A DNA stretch of 64,000 nucleotides from Chloroflexota bacterium (GTDB lineage: Bacteria; Chloroflexota; Limnocylindria; QHBO01). The stretch is from positions 58,317 to 122,316 of the forward strand of contig JAILWI010000007.1 of the NCBI GenBank assembly GCA_025699005.1, given 5' to 3'. Below are positions 9,356 through 17,861 of the stretch, in pieces. The translations under genes were made by a program, and so were the position numbers. Within the stretch, counting starts at the first letter, position 1, and every line of letters starts with the position of its first letter. Below the pieces are notes generated by a model. The model was not told the origin of the DNA. It saw only the letters and a list, made by a program, of their open reading frames with translations, and did not search any database.

Positions 9356-9724
9356 ATGACCCATACCCTGTCACCCGCCGAGCGCCTCGACCGGGCCGTC
9401 GACGGCCTGCTCGACGGGCTCTCTCCGTCCGTGGCGAGTGCCGCCGCCGGCCTCGACGCGGCGATGCGCCCGCTCGTGGCCGTGGCGGCCGGACTCCGCT
9501 CCAGCCTGGTCGTTCCGCCCGCCTCGTCGCGCTTCGAGGCGAGGCTCGGGACGCGCCTCGCGTCACCCGCGGAACGCGACCCCATTGGCTGGGCACTGCG
9601 CCACCCGGGACGCCTCATCGTGACCGGGGCGGTCGGATCCGCCGTCGGCGTCGGGGTCACCGCGTACGCCGTCTGGCGCAGCAGCCGTCGGGCGGGTGCC
9701 GCGCACCGGCTCCTCCATCGGTAG
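9356..9724 (+). CDS. Small single-pass membrane protein, possible anti-sigma partner
   Basis: 122 residues with no family I recognise. The N-terminal ~75 residues are predicted helical and soluble. One hydrophobic segment follows at about residues 86-107 (LIVTGAVGSAVGVGVTAYAV) and then a short basic tail. An AGGAG ribosome-binding site (9347-9351) lies before the ATG, and a TAACGT hexamer at 9320 could be a -10. The position directly after an ECF sigma gene suggests a membrane-bound regulator. It lacks the HxxxCxxC zinc motif of ZAS anti-sigma factors. Confidence 0.55.
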   Translation: MTHTLSPAERLDRAVDGLLDGLSPSVASAAAGLDAAMRPLVAVAAGLRSSLVVPPASSRFEARLGTRLASPAERDPIGWALRHPGRLIVTGAVGSAVGVGVTAYAVWRSSRRAGAAHRLLHR

Positions 9725-9743
9725 CGAGACGAGGAGGAATCGA

Positions 9744-10745
9744 TTGCCGATCAAGTTCCCGTTCAGCCGGCGCGCCGCGCCGTCGGATGCCTGGACGAAG
9801 TGTCCGTCCTGCGACGCGCAGGTCTTCAACAAGCAGCTCGAGCGCAACCAGCGCCTGTGCCCGTCGTGCGGCCATCACTTCCGGATGTCGGTCGGGGAGC
9901 GGCTCGACCTGCTTCTGGACCGAGAGAGCTTCGAGGAGCGCGACGCTGGTCTCGAGGCCGTCGACCGGCTCGGATTCCACGATGACCGCCCGTACGACGA
10001 CCGCCTCGAGGCGTCGCGCGTCAAGACCGGGCTGCGCGACGCGGTCGTCTGGGGCACCGGCACGATCGAGGGTCAGCGCGTCGCCATCGGCATCTTCGAC
10101 TTTCGCTTCATGGGCGGCAGCATGGGCAGCGTCGTCGGCGAGAAGCTCGCTCGCTGCTTCGAGACCGCACTCGCCGAGCGCATTCCGGCCATCGTCGTCA
10201 GCGCGTCGGGAGGTGCCCGCATGCAGGAGGGGACGCTGGCCCTCATGCAGCTGGCGAAGACGACCGCGCCGCTCGTCCGCCTCGACGACGCTGGCGTGCC
10301 GTTCATCGCCGTCCTCACCGATCCCACCACCGGCGGCGTGCTGGCCAGCTTCGCGAGCCTCGGCGACGTGATCCTGGCCGAGCCCAAGGCCCTCATCGGC
10401 TTCGCCGGCGCGCGCGTGGCGTCGGACACCGTCGGCGAGGAGATGCCCGAGGGGTTCCAGACCGCCGAGTTCCTGCTGACGCACGGCTTCGTGGATGCCG
10501 TCGTGCCGCGCCCGGAGCTTCGGTCCAGCCTCGCCCGCCTTCTGCGCCTGCTGCCGGTGGCGGCAGTCGATGACGGTGCCCAGACGACGCCACCCGAGCG
10601 GCCGTGGGGGCCGATCGGGGCGCTCAGCGGGTTGGCCGAGCGTTTCGGCGGCGCCGTGAGCGAGACGATCGGAATCGACGTCGACCAGCCGCCGGCCGAC
10701 GGCAACGGCCGGACGCCGGCCGCCGAACGGGAGGAGGCGCGATGA
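9744..10745 (+). CDS. accD: Acetyl-CoA carboxylase carboxyltransferase subunit beta
   Basis: A 333-residue beta subunit that, with AccA, moves carboxyl groups from biotin to acetyl-CoA to give malonyl-CoA. The N-terminal four-cysteine zinc ribbon is visible (CPSCDAQ ... CPSCGHHF, residues ~19-41), then the crotonase-like carboxyltransferase core with the oxyanion-hole stretches SASGGARMQEG and TTGGVLAS. I choose a TTG start at 9744: it follows a near-perfect GAGGAGGAAT ribosome-binding site, whereas the upstream ATG at 9696 lies inside the previous gene. The C-terminal ~50 residues are variable. Confidence 0.92.
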   Translation: MPIKFPFSRRAAPSDAWTKCPSCDAQVFNKQLERNQRLCPSCGHHFRMSVGERLDLLLDRESFEERDAGLEAVDRLGFHDDRPYDDRLEASRVKTGLRDAVVWGTGTIEGQRVAIGIFDFRFMGGSMGSVVGEKLARCFETALAERIPAIVVSASGGARMQEGTLALMQLAKTTAPLVRLDDAGVPFIAVLTDPTTGGVLASFASLGDVILAEPKALIGFAGARVASDTVGEEMPEGFQTAEFLLTHGFVDAVVPRPELRSSLARLLRLLPVAAVDDGAQTTPPERPWGPIGALSGLAERFGGAVSETIGIDVDQPPADGNGRTPAAEREEAR

Positions 10746-11740
10746 GCGACGCGCAGACCATCCAGCGAGCCGGGCCACCGGCGCCGGAGGCGGTCGAGGA
10801 GGCGTGGTCGCGCGTCCAGCTGGCTCGTCATCCCCAGCGACCGCGGACGCTCGACCTCATCGGCGTCATCTTCGAGGGGTTCTTCGAGCTCCACGGCGAC
10901 CGAACGTTCGGCGACGACGCCGCCATCGTCGGCGGGCCGGCCACGCTCGATGGTGTCCCGGTCATGGTGATCGGGCACCAGAAGGGAACCGACACCGAGT
11001 CGAACATCCTGCGGAACTTCGGCTCGCCGCACCCGGAGGGATTCCGCAAGGCCCAGCGCCTCATGCGCCTGGCCGACAAGCTCGGCATGCCGATCGTGAC
11101 GTTCCTCGACACCGCCGGGGCGTTCCCTGGACCGGCCGCCGAGGAACGCGGCCAGGCGGAGGCGATCGCCTCGAGCATCAAGCTGATGACCGGCCTCCAG
11201 GTGCCGATCGTGGTCGTCGTGCTCGGCGAGGGTGGGTCGGGCGGTGCGCTGGCGCTCGGCGTCGGTGACGTCGTCCTGGCGCTCGAGAACGCCGTCTACT
11301 CGGTCATCAGTCCGGAGGGATGCGCGTCGATCCTGTGGCGCTCGCGCGACGAGGCGCGAACCGCGGCTGCCGCCATGCGCATGACCGCGGCGGACCAGGT
11401 CGATCTCGGCGTGGTGGACGCCATCGTTGCCGAACCGGGCGAGGGGGCTCACACGGATCACACGGCGACCGGGAAGGCCCTCCGGGCGGCGATCATCTCG
11501 GCCATGCGGCGCCTGTCCGGGCGTGAGACGGCCGAGCTGCTCGCGACCCGCTATGCTCGGCTCCGCGGGCTCGGCGCCTACCTGGAAACGGGAGCCGCAA
11601 GCCCGGCGCGTCCGGAGGTGCCATCGCTGCGCCGACGGATCGGGCGGATCCTTCATCTCCCCGGCGTCCCACGCCGGCCGCGATGGAGCGAGATCTGGCC
11701 CAGCAACGACACCGATGACGACAACGAGAGAGGCGCATGA
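10742..11740 (+). CDS. accA: Acetyl-CoA carboxylase carboxyltransferase subunit alpha
   Basis: A 332-residue alpha subunit, partner of AccD in malonyl-CoA formation. Typical blocks are visible: WSRVQLARHPQRPRTLDLI near the N-terminus, FELHGDRTFGDD, GHQKGTDT, FLDTAGAFPG and GEGGSGGALALGVGD. The ATG overlaps the accD stop (ATGA), and its own end overlaps the next start the same way. The long N-terminal helix of E. coli AccA is shorter here, beginning about 20 residues before the conserved core. A charged, Arg-rich C-terminal tail is unusual. Confidence 0.93.
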   Translation: MSDAQTIQRAGPPAPEAVEEAWSRVQLARHPQRPRTLDLIGVIFEGFFELHGDRTFGDDAAIVGGPATLDGVPVMVIGHQKGTDTESNILRNFGSPHPEGFRKAQRLMRLADKLGMPIVTFLDTAGAFPGPAAEERGQAEAIASSIKLMTGLQVPIVVVVLGEGGSGGALALGVGDVVLALENAVYSVISPEGCASILWRSRDEARTAAAAMRMTAADQVDLGVVDAIVAEPGEGAHTDHTATGKALRAAIISAMRRLSGRETAELLATRYARLRGLGAYLETGAASPARPEVPSLRRRIGRILHLPGVPRRPRWSEIWPSNDTDDDNERGA

Positions 11741-12198
11741 GCGACGAAGATCACGCCCTCGAGGCGATCGCGCGGGCCGCGGCGGACCTCGTTCCCGAGC
11801 TCGCCGAGCGGCTGTCGCGCCATGGACTCGGTGAGATCGAGGTGACGACCGACGACCTCCGCATCCGGGTGGCCCGTTCGGCCGCCGCGCCTCCCCCCGC
11901 CGACGCCAGCGAGCAGGAGCCGTCGAGGTCGACGTCACCGGCCCCGGATGCTCCCCAGCCGACCGGGGTCGGCGTCGCCTCGCCGGCGGTGGGCTTCTTC
12001 GTCTACGCCGATGGACTGGGGCCCGGGCTCGAGGTGGCGAAGGGCGATGCGCTCGGTCAGATCGAGATGCTCGGCATCCGTCACGACGTGCGGGCGCCCC
12101 GCAGCGGCACCGTGCGGAACCTCGTCGCCGAGAGCGGCGAGGCGGTGGAGTACGGCCAGGTGGTCGTCGAGATGGACGCGGCGGAGGCCGGAACGTGA
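11737..12198 (+). CDS. Biotin-carrier-like protein lacking the biotinylated lysine
   Basis: 153 residues with the architecture of AccB: an N-terminal helix pair ending in EIEVTTDDLRIRVARS, a Pro/Ala/Ser linker (about 50-78) and a biotinyl/lipoyl-type beta domain (about 80-148). Aligned with the true carrier at 16283, the EAMKLFNEI block reads EMLGIRHDV, so the lysine that takes biotin is replaced by Gly113. It cannot be a biotin carrier in the normal way. Its place between accA and fabD, with 4-base overlaps on both sides, suggests a structural or regulatory subunit of the carboxylase, like plant BADC proteins. That role is inferred. Confidence 0.75.
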   Translation: MSDEDHALEAIARAAADLVPELAERLSRHGLGEIEVTTDDLRIRVARSAAAPPPADASEQEPSRSTSPAPDAPQPTGVGVASPAVGFFVYADGLGPGLEVAKGDALGQIEMLGIRHDVRAPRSGTVRNLVAESGEAVEYGQVVVEMDAAEAGT

Positions 12199-13157
12199 CC
12201 CTCGCACTCCTCTTCAGCCCCCAGGGTTCCCAGGCGGTCGGCATGGGCCGTGAGCTCGCGGCGCAGTCCGAGGCCGCGCGCGAGGTCTACCGCGAGGCCG
12301 ATGACGTTCTCGGCTGGCCGGTGAGCGCGACGTGCTGGGACGGTCCCGCCGACCGGCTGAACGACACGCGCCAGACGCAGCCGTGCCTGCTTGCCACCTC
12401 GGTCGCGGCCCATCGTGCGCTCGCGGAGCAGGTCAACCTCGAGCCCGCCTTCGTGGCCGGTCACTCGGTCGGCGAGTACGCGGCGCTCGTGGCGTCCGGC
12501 GTTCTCGGCTTCGATGCCGCGCTGCGGCTCGTGGCGCGGCGGGGTGAGCTCATGGCCGCGGTCGACGCGGATGGTGGCATGGCCGCCGTCATCGGCCTGT
12601 CGCGCGATGTCGTGGAGGCCACCGTCGACGCCATCGGCCGTCCGACCGAGCTCGTCGTCGCGAACGACAACGCGCCGGGCCAGGTGGTGATCTCGGGCCG
12701 CCTCGATGCCCTCGACGCGGTCGAGCAGCCGATGCGCGACGCGGGTGCCAAGCGCGTCCTGCGGCTCCCCGTCTCGGGTGCCTTCCATTCGCCCCTCATG
12801 GCGTCGGTGGCCGAGGACCTCGCCCGCGCGTTCGAGGACGAGGCGTGGGCCGATGCGCGCGTGCCGGTGGTCAGCAACGTCACGGCCGAGACCGTCACCG
12901 ATGCCTCCCGGATCCGCGCCCTCCTCGCCGAACAGGTCCGCTCACCGGTCGAGTGGGTCCGCTGCGTCGAGACGATGACCGGCGAGGGCGCCGACGTCAT
13001 GGTCGAGTGCGGCGCCGGATCCGCTCTCGTCGGGATGCTGAAGCGCATCGCGCCCGAGGTCCGCGCAGCCGCGGCCAGCGACCCCGACAGCGTCACCGCC
13101 GCCGCCGGCCTCATCCGCTCGGCGGCGAGCGAGCCCGCAGGTGCCCGACCATGGTGA
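12195..13157 (+). CDS. fabD: Malonyl-CoA--[acyl-carrier-protein] transacylase
   Basis: A 320-residue transacylase that loads malonyl groups from CoA to ACP. The nucleophile elbow GHSVGEYAAL places the catalytic serine at residue 91. The N-terminal FSPQGSQAVGMG stands where FPGQGSQ is usual, with one-residue shifts in the same loop. Later landmarks are the catalytic-His region VSGAFHSPLM and the C-terminal EWVRCVETM. The start is GTG inside the previous stop (GTGA); no ATG fits. The end overlaps accC by 7 bases. Confidence 0.93.
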   Translation: MTLALLFSPQGSQAVGMGRELAAQSEAAREVYREADDVLGWPVSATCWDGPADRLNDTRQTQPCLLATSVAAHRALAEQVNLEPAFVAGHSVGEYAALVASGVLGFDAALRLVARRGELMAAVDADGGMAAVIGLSRDVVEATVDAIGRPTELVVANDNAPGQVVISGRLDALDAVEQPMRDAGAKRVLRLPVSGAFHSPLMASVAEDLARAFEDEAWADARVPVVSNVTAETVTDASRIRALLAEQVRSPVEWVRCVETMTGEGADVMVECGAGSALVGMLKRIAPEVRAAAASDPDSVTAAAGLIRSAASEPAGARPW

Positions 13158-14509
13158 GCAAGGTGCTCATCGCCAACCGCGGCGAGATCGCGGTCCGCAT
13201 CCTGCGCGCCTGCCGCGATCTCGGCCTCCCTGCCGTCGTGGCCTACAGCGAGGCCGATCGCGACACGATGGCGGTGCAGCTCGCCGATGAGGCGATCTGC
13301 ATCGGCCCCGCCGAAGCCCGCAAGAGCTACCTCAACCAGCCGGCGGTGATCAGCGCGGCGATGATCACCGGCTGCGATGCGGTGCATCCCGGCTACGGCT
13401 TCCTCTCGGAGGACGCGACCTTCGCCGAGGCCTGCCAGGCGCACGACCTCACGTTCATCGGTCCGCGGCCCGAGGTGCTCGAGCGGTTTGCCAGCAAGTA
13501 CGCCGTGCGGCGCATGCTCGGTGCGAACGGCCTCCCGACGGTGCCCGGCAGCCGCGGAATCGTGACCGACCTGTCGGACGCGCTGGAGCAGGCATCGGAG
13601 GCGGGCTACCCGGTCCTCCTCAAGCCATCGGCCGGTGGCGGCGGCCGCGGGATGCGGCTCGTGCGCTCGCCGCGTGAGATGGAGCAGGCACTCCCGCTGG
13701 CGCGTTCGGAGGCGCAGGCCGCGTTCGGGGACGACTCGGTCTACTTCGAGAAGTGGATCGAGGAGTCGCGCCACGTTGAGGTGCAGGTCATGGTCGACCA
13801 GTACGGCAACGGCGTCCATCTCGGCGAGCGGGACTGCAGCATCCAGCGTCGCCACCAGAAGATCATCGAGGAGGGGCCGTCGCCCGCGATGGACGACGCG
13901 TCGCGTGAGCGGCTCCGCGACCTCGCCATTCGCAGCGTCGTGGCCGCCGGCTACGAGAGCGCGGGCACGCTCGAGTTCCTCCTCGACGCGGACGGCAACT
14001 TCTACTTCATCGAGATCAACTGCCGAATCCAGGTCGAGCACCCGGTCACCGAGCTCGTGACCGGCATCGATCTCATTGCCGAGCAGATCCGGATCGCGGC
14101 GGGGGAGAAGCTCAGCCTGCGCCAGGAGGAGATCACCTTCCGCGGGCACGCGATCGAGTTCCGGATCAATGCCGAGGACCCGTCCGACAACTTCTCGCCG
14201 CAGACCGGTGAGATCGAGCGGCTCCACCTGCCGGGTGGGCCGGGCGTGCGCGTCGATACCCACCTCTACCCCGGCTACGAGGTGCCCCCGTACTACGACA
14301 GCCTGCTGGCCAAGCTCGTCGTGTGGGGCGAGACCCGCGAGATCGCGCTGGCGCGGTCGCGTCGCGCGCTGGCCGAGATCGAGATCGAGGGCATCAGGAC
14401 CAACATCCCGTTCCATCGTGGGATCATCGACAACGACGCGTTCCTCGACGCGCGTGTCAGCACCAACCTGCTGGACCGGGTCGGAGCGGCCGCGTTCGTC
14501 GCCAGCTGA
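13151..14509 (+). CDS. accC: Acetyl-CoA carboxylase biotin carboxylase subunit
   Basis: A 452-residue biotin carboxylase that uses ATP and bicarbonate to carboxylate biotin on AccB. The N-terminal signature KVLIANRGEIAVRILRACR is complete. The ATP-grasp glycine loop is KPSAGGGGRGMRLV, and HVEVQVMVDQYGNGVHLGERDCSIQRR (His/Glu/Arg catalytic stretch, about residues 207-235) and FIEINCRIQVEHPVTE are present; Cys replaces the usual Met/Ala in that last block. Length is normal. The ATG at 13151 overlaps the fabD end. It is separated from fabZ by a GAGGAGAGACC ribosome-binding stretch. Confidence 0.94.
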   Translation: MVSKVLIANRGEIAVRILRACRDLGLPAVVAYSEADRDTMAVQLADEAICIGPAEARKSYLNQPAVISAAMITGCDAVHPGYGFLSEDATFAEACQAHDLTFIGPRPEVLERFASKYAVRRMLGANGLPTVPGSRGIVTDLSDALEQASEAGYPVLLKPSAGGGGRGMRLVRSPREMEQALPLARSEAQAAFGDDSVYFEKWIEESRHVEVQVMVDQYGNGVHLGERDCSIQRRHQKIIEEGPSPAMDDASRERLRDLAIRSVVAAGYESAGTLEFLLDADGNFYFIEINCRIQVEHPVTELVTGIDLIAEQIRIAAGEKLSLRQEEITFRGHAIEFRINAEDPSDNFSPQTGEIERLHLPGGPGVRVDTHLYPGYEVPPYYDSLLAKLVVWGETREIALARSRRALAEIEIEGIRTNIPFHRGIIDNDAFLDARVSTNLLDRVGAAAFVAS

Positions 14510-14530
14510 GGAGAGACCAACATCGAGCCG

Positions 14531-15028
14531 ATGACCACCGAGACCGCCACCACCACCAGTCCCGCCCTGCCGCTCGAGGCGGCGGACATCATGCGCATCA
14601 TTCCGCACCGCTATCCGTTCCTCCTCGTCGATCGGATCATCGAGCTCGAGCCGGGGAAGCGGGTGGTCGGGATCAAGGCGGTGACCGCGAACGAGCCCCA
14701 GTTCACCGGCCACTTCCCGGAGCGGCCGATCATGCCCGGCGTGCTCATGGTCGAGGCGCTGGCTCAGACGGCCGGCGTGGCCGTGATGACGCTCGACGAA
14801 TACCGCGGCAAGCTCGGGCTCTTCGCGGGCATCGACGACTGCCGCTTCCGGCGCATGGTCGTGCCCGGCGACACGCTGCGGCTGGAGGTGACCGTGGAGA
14901 AGCTGCGCGGCATGTTCGGCCGGGTGCGAGGGGTGGCCAGCGTCGATGGCGAGGTCGCCGTGGAGGCGACGCTGTCCATCATCATTCCGCGAGACCAGGA
15001 GATGGGCGGAGGACAGCCCGATGCGTGA
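14531..15028 (+). CDS. fabZ: 3-hydroxyacyl-[acyl-carrier-protein] dehydratase
   Basis: A 165-residue hot-dog fold dehydratase that removes water from 3-hydroxyacyl-ACP. The family start [13 protein letters not shown], the catalytic His/Glu region [20 protein letters not shown] and the later [17 protein letters not shown] strand are all present. An N-terminal extension of ~20 Thr-rich residues precedes the domain. The 3' end overlaps fabF by 8 bases. No glutamine/asparagine swap is seen that would suggest FabA-type isomerase activity. Confidence 0.93.
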   Translation: MTTETATTTSPALPLEAADIMRIIPHRYPFLLVDRIIELEPGKRVVGIKAVTANEPQFTGHFPERPIMPGVLMVEALAQTAGVAVMTLDEYRGKLGLFAGIDDCRFRRMVVPGDTLRLEVTVEKLRGMFGRVRGVASVDGEVAVEATLSIIIPRDQEMGGGQPDA

Positions 15029-16283
15029 CGGCGAGCGACGCGTGGTCGTGACCGGCATGGGGGCGTTGACCCCGGTCGGCAACGACGTGCCGGCATTCTG
15101 GGACGGCCTCGTCAACGGCCGGAGCGGGATCAGCCGGATCACGACCTTCGATCCGGTGAAGACCGCCAGCAAGGTGGCCGGCGAGATCAAGGGCTTCGAC
15201 GCCGATACCGTCATGCCGAAGAAGGAGGTCCGCCGCAACGACCGCTACGTGCACTACGCCTGGGCGGCGGTCGCCGAGGCGCTGCGCGACGCCGGGCTGG
15301 AGAATCCGATCGAGGACGACGATCTGGCCTGGCGGACCGGCTGCATCATCGGGTCGGGGATCGGCGGCATCAACACGATGATCCGGGACGTCGCCGAGGC
15401 AACGCTCCACGGCGTCGAGCGCATCGGTCCGTTCCTCGTCACCGCCCTCATCCCGGACATGGCTGCCGGCTACGTGGCCATCTACGCGAACGCCCGCGGG
15501 CCGAACTACGCGACGGTGAGTGCCTGCTCGAGTGCGAATCACGCGATCGGCGACTCGCTGAACATCATCCGCCGTGGCGAGGCCGACATCATGGTGGCCG
15601 GCGGCGCGGAAGCGGGGATCGGGGAGATCCCGGTGGCCGCGTTCAGCGCCATGCGGGCGCTGTCCACGAAGCGGAACGACGAACCGGAGAAGGCGTCCCG
15701 TCCGTTCGATGCCGAGCGCGACGGATTCGTCATGGGCGACGGTGCGGGCATCCTGGTGCTCGAGGCGCTCGAGCACGCAAGGGCTCGTGGCGCGACGATC
15801 CACGCCGAGGTCGTCGGCTACGGCGCGACCGATGACGCCTCCCACATCACGCTGCCGGCGCCCGGTGGCCGAGGCGCCGTCGAGAGCATGCGCGTCGCGA
15901 TCGCCGATGCCGGCCTGACCACCGACGACATCGACTACATCAATGCCCACGGCACGAGCACGCCGCCGAACGACCGATCGGAGACGGCGGCCATCAAGAC
16001 GCTGTTCGGGGAGCAGGCCTACAAGGTGCCGGTCAGCAGCACGAAGTCGATGACCGGCCACCTCATGGGTGCCGGCGGCGGCATCGAGGCGATCGCCACG
16101 ATCCAGGCCATCAAGACCGGGATCGTGCCACCGACGATCAACCTCGAGCATCCCGACCCGGAATGCGATCTCGACTACGTGCCGAACGAGGCGCGGCAGG
16201 TCGAGGTGAGCGTTGGCATGAGCAACAGCTTCGGGTTTGGTGGCCACAACGCCACGCTCGTCTTCCGGCGGTTCGACGACTGA
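15021..16283 (+). CDS. fabF: Beta-ketoacyl-ACP synthase II
   Basis: A 420-residue condensing enzyme that elongates acyl-ACP with malonyl-ACP. The nucleophile is Cys169 in [14 protein letters not shown], and the two catalytic histidines lie in [11 protein letters not shown] and [12 protein letters not shown]. The C-terminal [14 protein letters not shown] is complete. The usual TACAT after the nucleophile Cys (VDTACAT/VSTACA) is SACSSAN here, as in other deep-branching FabF proteins. The ATG overlaps the fabZ end; the stop overlaps the accB start (TGATG). Confidence 0.94.
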   Translation: MRDGERRVVVTGMGALTPVGNDVPAFWDGLVNGRSGISRITTFDPVKTASKVAGEIKGFDADTVMPKKEVRRNDRYVHYAWAAVAEALRDAGLENPIEDDDLAWRTGCIIGSGIGGINTMIRDVAEATLHGVERIGPFLVTALIPDMAAGYVAIYANARGPNYATVSACSSANHAIGDSLNIIRRGEADIMVAGGAEAGIGEIPVAAFSAMRALSTKRNDEPEKASRPFDAERDGFVMGDGAGILVLEALEHARARGATIHAEVVGYGATDDASHITLPAPGGRGAVESMRVAIADAGLTTDDIDYINAHGTSTPPNDRSETAAIKTLFGEQAYKVPVSSTKSMTGHLMGAGGGIEAIATIQAIKTGIVPPTINLEHPDPECDLDYVPNEARQVEVSVGMSNSFGFGGHNATLVFRRFDD

Positions 16284-16759
16284 TGGCCGATCAGGATCCG
16301 GTCCTGCGCGCCATCGATCTCCTCACGCCGGCCTTCGAGGAGAGCGGCCTCGACGAGCTCGAGGTCGAGGCGGACGACCTGAAGGTCCGGCTCGCGCGGC
16401 CGCGCGCCGCGGTTGCCGAGGCGCCCGCCCTCGCTCCGACCGTCGCAGCGCCCGAAGCCGCGCAGCCGGCGCCCGTCGCCCCTGACCGGCTGACGCCGTT
16501 CGGCGAGCCCTCACCGGGCATGCGATTCGTGAGCGCGCCCCTCACCGGCGTCTGGTATGCCGCTCCCTCGCCCGGCGCTCGTGCCTACGTCGCCGAGGGT
16601 GACGAGATCCATGACGGGCAGGTCGTCGGTCTCATCGAAGCCATGAAGCTGTTCAACGAGATCAAGGCGGATGCATCCGGCAAGGTCCATCGCATCCTCG
16701 TCGAGAGCGGCACCCTCGTGAAGCGCAAGCAGCCGATCCTCGAGATCGATCCGCGATGA
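16283..16759 (+). CDS. accB: Acetyl-CoA carboxylase biotin carboxyl carrier protein
   Basis: A 158-residue biotin carrier. The N-terminal LEVEADDLKVRLARP block and the Ala/Pro linker (about 40-78) lead to the biotinyl domain with the intact EAMKLFNEIKAD motif, which puts the biotinylated lysine at residue 122. The thumb loop FYxxPSP is represented by VWYAAPSPGA. It is the genuine counterpart of the degenerate carrier at 11737. It follows fabF with a one-base overlap and a 31-base gap separates it from fabH, with an AAGGAG site before the latter. Confidence 0.94.
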   Translation: MADQDPVLRAIDLLTPAFEESGLDELEVEADDLKVRLARPRAAVAEAPALAPTVAAPEAAQPAPVAPDRLTPFGEPSPGMRFVSAPLTGVWYAAPSPGARAYVAEGDEIHDGQVVGLIEAMKLFNEIKADASGKVHRILVESGTLVKRKQPILEIDPR

Positions 16760-16790
16760 CGGTTCGTCCAGCCACCCAAGGAGCACCACG

Positions 16791-17861
16791 ATGACCACGA
16801 ACGCCCTGATCGCCGGCTGGGGGATGTACGCGCCGAAGCGGATCATGACGAACGACGAGCTCTCCACCTTCGTCGACACCTCCGACGAGTGGATCCGAAC
16901 GCGGACCGGGATTCGTGAGCGACGCATCGCCGCCGACGACGAGACCGCAACCACGCTCGCGGTTCATGCGGCTCGCGACGCGATGGTCGTCGCCGGCCTC
17001 GACCCGTCCGAGCTCGACCTCGTCATCGTCGGCACCTGCACGCCGGACTACCCGCTTCCGGCCACGGCCGTGCTCGTGGCCACGGAGCTCGGAGCGACCC
17101 GCGCGTCGGGCTTCGACCTCCAGGCCGCGTGCTCCGGCTTCCTCTACGCGCTGGCCTCGGGTCACAGCTTCATTCGCAGCGGGATGTACCGCAACGTGAT
17201 GGTCATCGGCGTCGAGGTGCTGAGCCGGTTCCTCGACTGGACCGATCGCAGCACGTGCGTGCTCTTCGGCGATGGCGCCGGCGCCGTGCTGCTCCAGGCA
17301 TCGGACCAGCCCGGTGGCCTCGTGGGCTTCGACCTGTTCAGCGACGGGACCGGCTGCGAGGGAATCATCGTGCCGGCCGGCGGCTCGAAGCGACCGGCGT
17401 CGCACGAGACCGTCGACGCTCACCAGCACGCCATTCGCATGCTCGGCAGCGAGGTCTACAAGTACGCGACCCGCCAGATGGGGGAGTCGGCCGTGGCGGC
17501 CCTGCGAGATGCCGGGCTCACCGTCGACGATGTCGACCAGTTCGTCTTCCACCAGGCCAACATGCGGATCATCGCCAGCGTGCAGAAGCAGCTGAACATC
17601 CCGCCCGAGAAGACGTACGTGAACATCGAGAAGTACGGGAACACGAGCGCGGCATCGGTGCCGATGGCGCTCGTCGAGGCGGTCGCCGCCGGACGCATCA
17701 AGCAGGGCGACAAGGTGCTCATGGTCGCCTTCGGCGCGGGCTACACGGCGGGCGCAGCCCTGGTCGAATGGACAGCCGATCCGGCCCGCGCCTTCCTGGC
17801 GCCGGGTGAGCAGACCCGAATGGGTCAGCCCCAGCGCGAGCTCGAGGGGGCACCCGCCTGA
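16791..17861 (+). CDS. fabH: Beta-ketoacyl-ACP synthase III
   Basis: A 356-residue condensing enzyme that starts fatty-acid synthesis from acyl-CoA and malonyl-ACP. The catalytic triad is visible: Cys114 in DLQAACSGFLYAL, His in VFHQANMRI and Asn in KYGNTSAASVP. The N-terminal TSDEWIRTRTGIRERRI is typical. An extra ~25-residue tail follows the usual end (VLMVAFGAGYTAGAALVEW). The ATG has a good AAGGAGCACC site upstream. The last base is shared with the first base of fabG. Confidence 0.94.
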   Translation: MTTNALIAGWGMYAPKRIMTNDELSTFVDTSDEWIRTRTGIRERRIAADDETATTLAVHAARDAMVVAGLDPSELDLVIVGTCTPDYPLPATAVLVATELGATRASGFDLQAACSGFLYALASGHSFIRSGMYRNVMVIGVEVLSRFLDWTDRSTCVLFGDGAGAVLLQASDQPGGLVGFDLFSDGTGCEGIIVPAGGSKRPASHETVDAHQHAIRMLGSEVYKYATRQMGESAVAALRDAGLTVDDVDQFVFHQANMRIIASVQKQLNIPPEKTYVNIEKYGNTSAASVPMALVEAVAAGRIKQGDKVLMVAFGAGYTAGAALVEWTADPARAFLAPGEQTRMGQPQRELEGAPA

